Positions 15,472 to 23,098 of a stretch of DNA of 38,405 nt are shown here, one piece after another. The notes under the pieces were generated by a model. The model made no database searches. It was not told where the DNA came from and worked only from the letters and a program-made list of their open reading frames with translations. Each line of letters begins with the position of its first letter. Positions within the stretch are counted from its first letter, which is position 1. A program made the position numbers and the translations under genes. Source of the stretch: an uncultured Clostridia bacterium. Its GTDB lineage: Bacteria > Bacillota > Clostridia > Oscillospirales > Ruminococcaceae. The stretch spans positions 1-38,405 of the forward strand of contig CANRFM010000019.1 in the NCBI GenBank assembly GCA_947629905.1, in the 5' to 3' direction.

Positions 15472-16308
15472 ATGACATATCATGAACTCGTAAAAAAAGT
15501 ACAGACCGCTCTTGCCAAAGCAGATGCATCTAAAGTGGAGGAGCACATTGCCGTTCAGGTCAATGTGACCGGTGAAGCTGAGGGCGCATTCTATATGGAA
15601 ATTTCCGGCGGCGTACTGTATGTTGCACCTTACGACTACAACGACAGAGATGCACTCCTGACTGGTGACGGTGCGGATGTACTTGCTGTTGCACAGGGTA
15701 AGGTATCCCTCGAAGCTGCCATTGCCGATGGCAAGCTTGCACATGAAGGGGATTACGAAAAGGCTCTCGTTCTTGGTGCAACAATTCCGGCAAGGAAAAC
15801 ACCCGGCAGAAAGCCGGCTGCTAAGGCGGAGGAAAATGCTCCGGCAGCAGCACCGAAGAAGAGAGGCAGAAAGCCAAAGAATGCTGTGACAGAAACAGCT
15901 GCTCCGGCAGATGCACCAGCTCCGAAGAAGCGTGGCAGAAAGCCGAAGAACGCTGTGGCAGAAGTGGCTGCTCCTGCTCCTGTGGTTGAGGAAGTCGCTC
16001 CGGTCGTTGCTGAGGTGGAAGCTCCGGCTCCCGTTGTGGAGGAGGCTGCTCCGGCTCCGGTCGTTGAGGAAGTTGCTGCTCCCGCTCCCGTTGTGGAGGA
16101 GGCTGCTCCCGCTCCGGTTGCGGAGGAAGCTGCTCCGGCAGAAGCACCCGCACCGAAGAAGCGTGGCAGAAAGCCCGGCAGCAAGAAGGCTGCTGACAAG
16201 GCTGTTCCGGCAGAAGCACCGAAGAAGCGTGGCAGAAAACCCGGCGCAAAGAAGGCTGCTTCGACAGAAGCACCGAAGAAGCGTGGCAGAAAGCCTACTA
16301 AGAAGTAA
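15472..16308 (+). CDS. SCP2-domain protein with multiple AT-hook motifs
   Basis: A 278-aa protein in three parts. Residues about 5-100 read as an SCP2/sterol-carrier-like fold (IAVQVNVTGEAEGAFYMEIS, GVLYVAPYDYNDRDALLTGD, VLAVAQGKVSLEAAIADGKL). The rest is low complexity: one degenerate hook (TPGRKP, 110-115) and five exact KKRGRKP hooks (129-135, 142-148, 209-215, 231-237, 249-255). Between hooks two and three lies an acidic spacer of about 50 residues built of APAPVVEE units. KKRGRKP is close to the HMGA AT-hook core (PRGRP), which binds the minor groove of A/T runs. The layout resembles histone H1 or HMGA, so a nucleoid protein is likely; the ligand of the SCP2 part is unknown. Own promoter and terminator, so it is a single-gene unit. 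Start: ATG after AAAGGTGAT. Confidence 0.85.
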   Translation: MTYHELVKKVQTALAKADASKVEEHIAVQVNVTGEAEGAFYMEISGGVLYVAPYDYNDRDALLTGDGADVLAVAQGKVSLEAAIADGKLAHEGDYEKALVLGATIPARKTPGRKPAAKAEENAPAAAPKKRGRKPKNAVTETAAPADAPAPKKRGRKPKNAVAEVAAPAPVVEEVAPVVAEVEAPAPVVEEAAPAPVVEEVAAPAPVVEEAAPAPVAEEAAPAEAPAPKKRGRKPGSKKAADKAVPAEAPKKRGRKPGAKKAASTEAPKKRGRKPTKK

Positions 16309-16320
16309 GCAAAAGAAAAT

Positions 16321-16351
16321 GGACATTCCCTGTTCGGGGATGTCCTTTTTT
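16321..16351 (+). terminator. Terminator of the SCP2-AT-hook gene
   Basis: GGACATTCCC (16321-16330) pairs with GGGGATGTCC (16336-16345, one G-T pair) around a 5-nt loop, followed by six T. It starts 12 bp after the stop codon. Confidence 0.9.
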
Positions 16352-16369
16352 GTGAATGGCAAAAGGAGG

Positions 16370-16480
16370 AGGGCAGCATAGATTTCTCCGTGCTGCCCTG
16401 TGGAAAGAGAAAGAGGTTAGAAATAATCCATAAAAATGCTGCCCCGATGACTCCGATTTTGTACATACACTTCATGGGGC
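16370..16480. other. Set of competing hairpins, no gene
   Basis: AGGGCAGCA (16370-16378) can pair with TGCTGCCCT (16391-16399) or, more distantly, with TGCTGCCC (16438-16445). The same downstream arm continues into GCCCCGATGA, which can pair with TCATGGGGC (16472-16480). So one arm has two possible partners. No T run follows. It could be a small RNA or repeat remnant; I see no open frame. This sits in the 16309-16817 gap together with a terminator and the SRP RNA. Confidence 0.4.
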
Positions 16481-16617
16481 TATAGTAATATTATACAATG
16501 TTTCCCTAAAAAATACAAGGGATTTTTGGAAAAAAATAAATTTTGTATAGATTTACAAAAAATGCGTGGAGTTTTTGGATGGGTTGCCTAAAAATCCGGG
16601 AAAAGGTGGGCAGATAC

Positions 16618-16646
16618 TTGCAATTGTGAAAAAAATGTGGTATAAT
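16618..16646 (+). promoter_or_regulatory. Promoter of SRP RNA
   Basis: TTGCAA (16618-16623), 17-nt spacer, TATAAT (16641-16646) with TGG before it (extended -10). A strong promoter is expected for a stable RNA gene. Confidence 0.85.
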
Positions 16647-16666
16647 AAGCTTATTCGGGCAGTCTG

Positions 16667-16790
16667 TTCGGAATATAGGTGTGCGGGCCCTGTGCAATGG
16701 AGCACTGTGAACCATGTCAGGCGGGGAACCGAGCAGCATTAAGCGGATCGTTTCATGTGCCGCAGCAAGCCTGCACACCTATGTTCCGAA
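16667..16790 (+). ncRNA. ffs: Signal recognition particle RNA, small bacterial type
   Basis: It contains the SRP hairpin signature: GTGAACCATGTCAGG on the 5' side, the GGAA tetraloop region, and GAGCAGCATTAAG on the 3' side, which bind Ffh. The ends pair as a long stem: TTCGGAATATAGGTGTGC (from 16667) with GCACACCTATGTTCCGAA (to 16790). About 124 nt, with no room for an Alu domain, so this is the short form. It lies directly upstream of dnaX, as in many Firmicutes. The exact 5' end may be 16652-16667. Confidence 0.92.
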
Positions 16791-16817
16791 TTTCATTTTA
16801 CGAAACGGAGGAACGGT

Positions 16818-18371
16818 ATGTATCAGGCATTGTACCGCAAGTGGAGACCTATGACGTTTGCGGATGTGCTTTCGCAGCCGCAGGTGACGACCACACTGCA
16901 AAATCAGATCCGGCACGGCACTACGGCGCACGCATACCTGTTTACCGGTTCGAGGGGGACGGGAAAGACCACCTGCGCCCGTATTCTGGCAAAGGCGGTC
17001 AACTGTGAGCACCCTCGCCCGGACGGCAACCCCTGTCTGGAATGCGCCGTCTGCCGGGATGCGGAACAGGCTGTGCTGTCCGACCTGATCGAGATCGATG
17101 CGGCTTCCAATAACAGCGTTGAGGATATCCGTGATCTGCGGGATGCAACGGTGTATACCCCGGAGCGGTGCAGATACCGGGTGTACATCATTGACGAGGT
17201 GCATATGCTTTCGCCGAGTGCGTTCAATGCGCTGCTGAAAATCATGGAAGAACCGCCGGACTATGTGAAATTCATTCTGGCAACGACCGAGATACACAAA
17301 GTCCCGGCTACGATCATTTCCCGGTGTCAGCGGTTTGATTTCCGGCGTATCCGGCAGGAAGATCTGGTCAGCCGGCTGCAATATATTGCGCAGGAAGAAC
17401 ACATTCCCCTCCAGTCCGAAGCTGCCGAGCTGATGGCAAGGCTTTCGGACGGCGGTATGCGGGATGCGATCTCGCTGCTGGACAGGTGTTCTGCGTTCGG
17501 GGAGGAGATCACCGCTCAGACCGTTGCGGAAGCGGCAGGTGCTGCCGGACGGGAACAGGTGCTGTCCCTTTTGGAGGCGGTCTACGCCAAGGATGCCCCG
17601 CAGGCACTGGCGCTGATCGAAGAGCTGCACAATGGCTCTAAGGATATGCAGCGGCTGTGTGAGGAGCTGATCCTGATGCTCCGGGACATGATGCTGCTCA
17701 AGGCGGCGGGTGATGTGAAACTGGTTCACTGCATGGTTGCGGAACTTCCCGTGCTGCAAAAGCTTGCGGAAGAGCATAGCATGGAACAGATCATGGCGGC
17801 ACTGGATACGATGCAGAGCTGCCGGGAACGCATGGGACGTGCCATTGACCGCCGTGTGGAAATGGAAATGACGGTGATACGGCTCTGTCAGGAGAGTGCT
17901 CCGGCAGCTTCAGCCGATGTACAGGCGCTTGCAGAACGTATCCGGGAACTGGAAAACAGACCCGCCGGGGAAGTCCCCAAACCCCAGAAGCCGGTCGCTC
18001 CCCCCGTGGCAGAACCTGCGCCGGAAGTAGACCTGAAAAAGGTCAGCATGGCGGATTTCAAGCCTGTGATGCAGTGGGCTGAAATTTTAGAGGAGTGCAG
18101 CAAGCTGAATCCGGCTGTGCGGGGAACGCTCGAGGGTGCAAAGGCGGTTTCCTATGCGAATGTCATGCTGATCGAGGCGGAGAATCCGTTCTTCCTCACC
18201 ATGTTCCGGGATAAGGACAATGCCAGAATGCTGAGCGATGCCATTCAGACCGTCATGGGCAAGCGGTATGCTATCCGTGCGAAGTGTACGGCGACTGCCA
18301 AGCCGAAGCCGGTCGAGGAAATGCTGAGTAATGCAAAGAACAGCGGGATCAAAACCACCGCTGTCACATAA
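16818..18371 (+). CDS. dnaX: DNA polymerase III subunit gamma/tau
   Basis: A 517-aa clamp-loader ATPase. MYQALYRKWRP is the classic start; the longer frame from 16755 lies in SRP RNA and is rejected. Walker A GSRGTGKT (44-51), zinc site C63-x9-C73-x2-C76-x2-C79, Walker B DEVHML, sensor 1 LATTEIHKVP with the SRC finger (IISRCQRFDF). The tail (about 370-517) contains a proline-rich linker (PKPQKPVAPPVAEPAPEV) and a tau-like C-terminal domain. ACGGAGGAAC sets the start. Together with ybaB and recR it forms the usual replication-repair block. Confidence 0.96.
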   Translation: MYQALYRKWRPMTFADVLSQPQVTTTLQNQIRHGTTAHAYLFTGSRGTGKTTCARILAKAVNCEHPRPDGNPCLECAVCRDAEQAVLSDLIEIDAASNNSVEDIRDLRDATVYTPERCRYRVYIIDEVHMLSPSAFNALLKIMEEPPDYVKFILATTEIHKVPATIISRCQRFDFRRIRQEDLVSRLQYIAQEEHIPLQSEAAELMARLSDGGMRDAISLLDRCSAFGEEITAQTVAEAAGAAGREQVLSLLEAVYAKDAPQALALIEELHNGSKDMQRLCEELILMLRDMMLLKAAGDVKLVHCMVAELPVLQKLAEEHSMEQIMAALDTMQSCRERMGRAIDRRVEMEMTVIRLCQESAPAASADVQALAERIRELENRPAGEVPKPQKPVAPPVAEPAPEVDLKKVSMADFKPVMQWAEILEECSKLNPAVRGTLEGAKAVSYANVMLIEAENPFFLTMFRDKDNARMLSDAIQTVMGKRYAIRAKCTATAKPKPVEEMLSNAKNSGIKTTAVT

Positions 18372-18395
18372 CAAATTTCAAAAGGAGAAAACGCT

Positions 18396-18743
18396 ATGAG
18401 AGCAAGAGTACCGAAGGGTGTGGGAGGAAATCCCCAGAATATGAATTCCATGATCCGTCAGGCACAGAAGATGCAGGATCAGATCACGGACTTGCAGGAG
18501 GATATTGAGGCACGGGAGTTCTCCACCACTGCCGGAGGCGGTGCTGTGGAACTGGTTATGACCGGAAAAAAGACCATCACCTCCCTGAAGCTGAAGCCGG
18601 AAGTCGTTGACCCGGATGACATCGAGATGCTGCAAGACCTCATCATCAGTGCTGTCAATGAGGCAGTTGCCCAGATCGAGCAGACCACGGAGGACGAGAT
18701 GAGCAAGATCACTGGCGGTGTTTCGCTGCCCGGTCTGTTTTAA
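18396..18743 (+). CDS. ybaB: YbaB/EbfC nucleoid-associated protein
   Basis: A 115-aa protein of the YbaB family: an N-terminal helix with [26 protein letters not shown], a central [20 protein letters not shown] beta part, and a C-terminal helix [15 protein letters not shown]. It binds DNA as a dimer, with mild sequence preference. It lies 24 bp after dnaX with AAAGGAG, and 2 bp before recR. The dnaX-ybaB-recR order is conserved in bacteria. Confidence 0.95.
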   Translation: MRARVPKGVGGNPQNMNSMIRQAQKMQDQITDLQEDIEAREFSTTAGGGAVELVMTGKKTITSLKLKPEVVDPDDIEMLQDLIISAVNEAVAQIEQTTEDEMSKITGGVSLPGLF

Positions 18744-18745
18744 GC

Positions 18746-19348
18746 ATGGCAAATCATGATGCACTGCCGCTGGTCGTTCTGACAGAACAATTTGCAAGAC
18801 TGCCGGGTATCGGGATGAAATCCGCTGCCCGGCTTGCGTATCATGTCATGTCCATGCCGGCGGAGGATGTGGAGGAATTTGCACAGGCACTGCTCAACGC
18901 CAAAAAAACGGTGCATTACTGCAAACAGTGTGAAAATCTGACCGATCAGCCGCTTTGCCCGATTTGTGACGACCCGTCACGGGAGCAGGGTGTGATCTGC
19001 GTGGTGGAAAGCCCGAAAGACATCTCCGCCTTTGAACGGTCGGGGGAGTATCACGGGGTCTACCATGTGCTGCATGGGCTGATTTCCCCGATGCAGGGCG
19101 TGCTGCCGGATGACCTGAAAATTCGCTCCCTGCTGGCACGGGTGCAGAATGGGGGCGTTTCCGAAGTCATCATGGCGACCAACCCTACCGTGGAGGGCGA
19201 TGCGACAGCGGCGTATATTTCGCAGCTGCTCAAGCCGCTTGGCGTGACGGTGACACGGCTTGCGTTCGGGCTGCCGATTGGCGGTATGCTCGAATATGCG
19301 GACGAAGTTACTTTGAATATGGCACTGGAAAACCGGAATGAAATGTAA
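18746..19348 (+). CDS. recR: Recombination mediator RecR
   Basis: A 200-aa protein with the helix-hairpin-helix near the start ([18 protein letters not shown]), a four-Cys zinc finger ([16 protein letters not shown], about residues 57-72) and a Toprim domain ([29 protein letters not shown]). With RecF/RecO it loads RecA on gaps. Length is usual for the family. It is followed by a perfect terminator. Confidence 0.97.
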   Translation: MANHDALPLVVLTEQFARLPGIGMKSAARLAYHVMSMPAEDVEEFAQALLNAKKTVHYCKQCENLTDQPLCPICDDPSREQGVICVVESPKDISAFERSGEYHGVYHVLHGLISPMQGVLPDDLKIRSLLARVQNGGVSEVIMATNPTVEGDATAAYISQLLKPLGVTVTRLAFGLPIGGMLEYADEVTLNMALENRNEM

Positions 19349-19355
19349 AAACAAA

Positions 19356-19384
19356 CCCCTTCTTGCGCAAGAAGGGGCTTTTTA
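19356..19384. terminator. Bidirectional terminator
   Basis: CCCCTTCTTG (19356-19365) and CAAGAAGGGG (19368-19377) form a perfect stem. It is followed by CTTTTTA on the plus strand and by TTTGTTTTTA on the minus strand, so it serves both recR and the convergent minus-strand operon galK-galE-(19395). Confidence 0.92.
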
Positions 19385-19394
19385 TGTAACAGGT

Positions 19395-19934
19395 TTATCT
19401 CTGGGTGGGGGAATACTCGTCCGAGATCAGTCCGCCGTTGTATTTGAACTTGATGAACATACCGTGCTTGTAGGTCAGAGCGCCTTCCTGATTGAAGGGC
19501 ACTTCCTTGAACGCAGCCCGGGAAGCTTCCAATCGTATCGTGCCGCCCTTGCGGTTCTCGAATACCAGCTCGAAATATTCATCGTACAGCGTAGAATGTC
19601 CGCTGCTGTCCACAACACGGCGGCGGTCGTCAATTTTCTGCATGAGAATTGCCATTTCCGTGTATGCCTGATGCGGATTCCGGCGGGTAGGTGTACCCGT
19701 GGGTGCGGCAGGGGCTTTCTGCTGTGCGTGGGGGCGGGAGTGGGACGGGGCTTTCCTGCGGTTGCCGGAAAAGGGATTCGGCAGGTGCACCGGGTCGGTG
19801 GGTACGCCGTTCTCGTCCAGTTCCTCCACGAAGAAACCTACGATTTTACGCCATTTCTGCCGTTTGCCGCCCAACAGGATGAGCAAAATCAGGACGACGA
19901 CAATGGCAGCGGTGACGATCAGAAAATTATTCAT
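19395..19934 (-). CDS. Small membrane-anchored protein, DUF2500-like
   Basis: A 179-aa protein with one N-terminal membrane helix (FLIVTAAIVVVLILLILLGG), a basic linker, a Ser/Pro/Lys-rich stretch (RRKAPSHSRPHAQQKAPAAPTG) and a C-terminal beta domain containing HSTLYDEYFELVFENRKGGTIRLEASR and GALTYKHGMFIKFK. The last part recalls DUF2500 proteins (FEFENGERLEF, GDKGTLTYQG); the match is by eye. ATG 19934 is chosen because the frame further upstream lies in galE. It has only a weak ribosome site (AGGGGG) and starts 14 bp after the galE stop. Confidence 0.7.
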   Translation of the reverse strand: MNNFLIVTAAIVVVLILLILLGGKRQKWRKIVGFFVEELDENGVPTDPVHLPNPFSGNRRKAPSHSRPHAQQKAPAAPTGTPTRRNPHQAYTEMAILMQKIDDRRRVVDSSGHSTLYDEYFELVFENRKGGTIRLEASRAAFKEVPFNQEGALTYKHGMFIKFKYNGGLISDEYSPTQR

Positions 19935-19948
19935 GAAGCGCCCCCTGA

Positions 19949-20959
19949 TCAAAGCCCGTTCGGGTTCTGCTGCATGAAGCGCCAACTGTCCTCACACATG
20001 GTTTCGAGCGTTTCCTTTGCCTCCCAGCCGAGCAGTTCTTTCGCACGGGCAGCGTTGGCATAGGAAGAAGCAATATCTCCCGGTCGGCGGTCTGTGATGC
20101 GGTAGGGAATGTCATGCCCGCAAGCCTTGCTGTAAGCCTGTACCATTTCGAGCACGCTCACGCCGTTGCCCGTGCCGAGGTTGATCGGCAGGAAGCCCTT
20201 GTGCGCCATGGCGTAGTCGATCGCACACACGTGCCCTTTGGCAAGGTCGACAACGTGGATATAGTCCCGCACGCCCGTGCCGTCCGGGGTGTCGTAGTCG
20301 TTGCCGTAGACGGAGAGCTGTTTCAGCTTGCCGATGGCTACTTGTCCGATGTAGGGGAGCAGGTTGTTCGGGATGCCGTTCGGGTCTTCCCCAATCAGAC
20401 CGCTTTTGTGCGCACCGATGGGGTTGAAGTAGCGCAGCGCAACCACGGAGAAGTCCGGTTCAGCCGTGCAGATGTCATGCAGAATCTGTTCGATCATGAC
20501 CTTCGTGTAGCCGTAGGGGTTGGTTGCTGAAGTGGGCATATCCTCCACGTAGGGAACGGGATTGTGCATCCCGTAAACCGTTGCGGACGAGGAGAACACG
20601 ATAACTTTGCAGCCAAATTCTTTCATGACTTTCAAAAGCACGAACGTGCCGTTCAGGTTGTTTTCGTAGTAGGCAAGGGGTTTGGCAACGGATTCGCCGA
20701 CCGCTTTCAGCCCGGCAAAGTGTACCACGGCATCTATCTGCTGTTCGCTGAAAATGCGCCGTACAGCCGTTTCGTCCCGCATATCTGCCTTGTAAAATGT
20801 CACGGACTTGCCGGTAATTTGTTCAATTCTGCGGATGCTCTCTTCCTTGGCATTGCTCAGGTTGTCGAGAACCACGACCTCCTTGCCCGCCTCCAAAAAT
20901 TCCACGCAGGTGTGGCTTCCGATAAAGCCCGCACCGCCGGTTACAAGAATCTTACCCAT
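19949..20959 (-). CDS. galE: UDP-glucose 4-epimerase
   Basis: A 336-aa short-chain dehydrogenase-type enzyme that interconverts UDP-galactose and UDP-glucose with bound NAD. GGAGFIGSH (8-16) is the NAD loop, HFAGLKAVGES the family block, FSSSATVYG gives the catalytic Ser, and YGYTK the YxxxK pair; also ALRYFNPIGAH and LGTGNGVSV. It follows galK by 21 bp with AGGAGG, so the two make the end of the Leloir pathway. No galT is in the window. Confidence 0.97.
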   Translation of the reverse strand: MGKILVTGGAGFIGSHTCVEFLEAGKEVVVLDNLSNAKEESIRRIEQITGKSVTFYKADMRDETAVRRIFSEQQIDAVVHFAGLKAVGESVAKPLAYYENNLNGTFVLLKVMKEFGCKVIVFSSSATVYGMHNPVPYVEDMPTSATNPYGYTKVMIEQILHDICTAEPDFSVVALRYFNPIGAHKSGLIGEDPNGIPNNLLPYIGQVAIGKLKQLSVYGNDYDTPDGTGVRDYIHVVDLAKGHVCAIDYAMAHKGFLPINLGTGNGVSVLEMVQAYSKACGHDIPYRITDRRPGDIASSYANAARAKELLGWEAKETLETMCEDSWRFMQQNPNGL

Positions 20960-20980
20960 GAAATAACCTCCTGATTTAAT

Positions 20981-22261
20981 TTAACAGAGCCGCATACCGC
21001 CCACGCTCCGGAGCTGCATGACCTGACAGCAGCCCTTGCCGAGGGCATCTTCAATGCGTTTCTGAAAGCTTTCTAACATATCGAGCGGTACATATGCCTG
21101 TACCGTTCCCGCAAATCCGCCGCCATGCACCCGTACTGCGCCACGGTCGGCAAGCAGCAGTTCGCAGAGAGCGATCGTGACGGCAACGCCCTCATGCCGG
21201 GGGTCGTCATAAACGGCAGCGTTCTGGAGATACTGGAACGAGGAGCGCCCCGATGCCCGTATTTCTTCCAGATACTGCGAAAAATAGCCGTTCTGTAAGG
21301 AGCGCACCGCTTTGGTGACACGCTCATCATCGGCAAAATAATGCAGTGCCCGCAAAAATGCCCTGTCCCCGCAGGTCTTGCGGACTTGTGCTACAGAGGA
21401 CAGCAGTTCATAGCGGCTTGCCTGTGAAAGCACCGTATGCCCGAGGACTTTTGCGACCGAGCGCATTTCTGCCGGTATGGCTGCATAGGCATCTGTCATA
21501 TCGGAATGGTTGTCGCCGCTGTCTAAAATGCACAGCGCATAGCCCTCAGCGGCAAGGCTGATGTCCATTTGCGTGACGGCAGGTTCGGCATTGCGGAAAT
21601 CGATCGCAACAACACCGCCGAGCGCACTTGCCATCTGATCCATTAAACCGCAGGGCTTGCCGAGGTAGACGTTTTCGGCATACTGTCCGATGCGGGCGAT
21701 CTCCACGGGGCTGACGGGTTCTTTGGCGAAAAAGGCAGCGCAGATGTTCCCGATCAGCACCTCAAAGGCTGCCGAAGAGGAAAGCCCCGACCCGCCCGGC
21801 ACGTCCGACACGGTATAGGCATTAAAGCCCGTCACCGGGTAGCCGAGCGCTGCAAACCGGGCAGAAATACCCCGCAGCAGGGCAGCCGCCGTGCCTTTTT
21901 CTTCCGGGACAGGGGCGAGGGAGGTGATGTCCACAAATTCCGGTTTATGTTCTTGAGAGTGGATGCAGATATGACCGTCCGTGCGGATAGCGGAAACGCC
22001 GATAATGTCACGGTTGACCGCACCGCAGAGGACGTGACCGCCTTGGTGGTCGGTGTGGTTGCCGCAGAGTTCTGTTCTGCCGGGTGCGGAGAAGAGTGCA
22101 ATATCCGCCTCCGTGCCGAATTCTGCCCCGAAGCTTTTAACGGCATCGAGAAAGCGTTCCCGGTAGTGGGGAAGCTGATCGGCGGGGCAGGCATACATAC
22201 GTTTCAGGGAATCATCCAGTGCGCCGTTTTGCAGCGCATCCATGACAGCATTCTGTTTCAT
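20981..22261 (-). CDS. galK: Galactokinase
   Basis: A 426-aa GHMP kinase phosphorylating galactose at C1. Motifs: APGRTELCGNHTDHQGG (galactokinase signature), GGSGLSSSAAFEVLIGN (ATP loop), KPCGLMDQMASALGG, and VHGGGFAGTVQAYVP (motif 3). It is longer than the usual 390 residues because of an N-terminal stretch of about 30 residues before the FGTEADIALFSAPGR start, a form seen in clostridial enzymes. Its own promoter is at 22306-22334. Confidence 0.95.
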   Translation of the reverse strand: MKQNAVMDALQNGALDDSLKRMYACPADQLPHYRERFLDAVKSFGAEFGTEADIALFSAPGRTELCGNHTDHQGGHVLCGAVNRDIIGVSAIRTDGHICIHSQEHKPEFVDITSLAPVPEEKGTAAALLRGISARFAALGYPVTGFNAYTVSDVPGGSGLSSSAAFEVLIGNICAAFFAKEPVSPVEIARIGQYAENVYLGKPCGLMDQMASALGGVVAIDFRNAEPAVTQMDISLAAEGYALCILDSGDNHSDMTDAYAAIPAEMRSVAKVLGHTVLSQASRYELLSSVAQVRKTCGDRAFLRALHYFADDERVTKAVRSLQNGYFSQYLEEIRASGRSSFQYLQNAAVYDDPRHEGVAVTIALCELLLADRGAVRVHGGGFAGTVQAYVPLDMLESFQKRIEDALGKGCCQVMQLRSVGGMRLC

Positions 22262-22305
22262 AGCAGTCTCCTGTTTCAGATGTTGATGTATGGTTTACTT
22301 ATTTA

Positions 22306-22334
22306 AGTATATAATACTCTGCGTTTTTTTTCAA
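22306..22334 (-). promoter_or_regulatory. Promoter of galK-galE operon
   Basis: On the minus strand TTGAAA (22334-22329), 17-nt spacer, TATACT (22311-22306), about 45 bp upstream of the galK ATG. Confidence 0.8.
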
Positions 22335-22395
22335 GGGTTTTTCAGGATTTTCTGAAATTTCTGCATTGTTACCAAAAAAACGATACTTCAAAGCC

Positions 22396-22457
22396 CGATT
22401 TTGCACCAGACGCAGTGCCTGCGCTCCCGATTTGCCTCCCACCGGCAGCCTGCCGGT
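22396..22457 (-). repeat. Dispersed intergenic repeat, copy B (partial)
   Basis: On the minus strand this reads GGGAGGCAAATCGGGAGCGCAGG and a small GCAGGCACTGC hairpin, matching GGGAGGCACCACGGGAGCGCAGG at 23067-23089 with few changes. It is preceded by an ACCGGCA/TGCCGGT hairpin (22441-22457), as in copy A. Copies B and C flank the hairpin array in opposite orientation. Confidence 0.65.
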
Positions 22458-22989
22458 CAAATAGTAGGTGTGCGTGACAGGTGGCTGGCATTTAGAGCCA
22501 CCTGTTACGTACACATTGACTGCGACATTTTTTCTATATATATATAGCCAGTTGTCGCAAACTTTGCCGCAATTTTTTCTCTTGACAGGGACAACTATTT
22601 TCTATATATTATATAGCCAGTTGTCCCTCATTTTGTCCCTCAGTAGCTTTTTGCTACTAACTATTTGTGCACTCGAGTGCACAAAATCTGCTGTCAAATT
22701 TTGTCAAATGTAACATCGACGTTACAAAATCTTTCGTTTTCTATATTTTGTTGAGTCGAGTCACCAAAATCTGCTGTGAGATTCTCCGCAGTTGCCGCAA
22801 GGCAGCTCAGAGAATTTTGTGTCATCATGACACAAAATCGGTGTAGTAAAATATGACATTTAACGAAATGTGCCATAATGGCACATTTTATATTCCGCAA
22901 AGGGTGTCCATCAGGGTTACACCCTTTCAGGTATTGCAAAACTGTCATTTTGGTAGTTTTATATTTCCGTCGTGAAATGCGACGGAATT
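22441..22989. repeat. Array of a dozen different hairpins/palindromes, no gene
   Basis: Successive inverted repeats: 22441-22457; 22468-22514 (19-bp stem with two G-T pairs); 22521-22559 with an inner CTATATA/TATATAG; 22587-22628 with the same inner palindrome; 22642-22658; 22664-22685 (perfect, 22 bp); 22709-22726; 22745-22770; 22781-22815 (with GTTGCC-GCAA-GGCAGC); 22814-22838 (perfect, 25 nt); 22866-22888 (perfect, 23 nt); 22899-22927; 22938-22960; 22965-22987. Stems differ in sequence, but several share the frame ATTTTG...CAAAAT. Short open frames here have no ribosome site. Either a nest of small palindromic elements or one long structured RNA. Confidence 0.85.
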
Positions 22990-22998
22990 AAAAGTAAC

Positions 22999-23098
22999 AG
23001 TCAAGCAAGCCGACTTAAACTGCACTACCAGTCGAGTCAGCCGACCTTTGCGCCGTCAGGCGCATTGGGAGGCACCACGGGAGCGCAGGCTCTGCGCC
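22999..23098 (+). repeat. Dispersed intergenic repeat, copy C
   Basis: It matches the reverse complement of 2036-2115 from TGCACTACCAGTCG through AGCCGACCTTTG to GCATTGGGAGGCACCACGG, and ends in a GCGCAGGCTCTGCGC hairpin (23083-23097) that touches the glgB stop codon. CAGTCAAGCAAGCCGACTT (22999-23017) and CAGTCGAGTCAGCCGACCTT (23031 onward) are an imperfect direct repeat inside it. Confidence 0.75.

Noticed and set aside
15322-16362. 346-codon minus-strand frame with Ser/Arg/Leu repeats
   Set aside because: It is the reverse of the low-complexity AT-hook gene; its repeats mirror KKRGRKP and APAPVVEE codons. No ribosome site.
16755-16817. Longer N-terminus for DnaX
   Set aside because: These bases belong to the SRP RNA, and MYQALYRKWRP at 16818 is the standard DnaX start with a good ribosome site.
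22299-22948. Three short open frames (71-84 codons) in the hairpin array
   Set aside because: They run through palindromes, lack ribosome sites and encode no recognisable protein.
22441-22989. CRISPR array
   Set aside because: Repeat units are neither identical nor evenly spaced, and no cas gene is nearby; the signal is a series of different palindromes.
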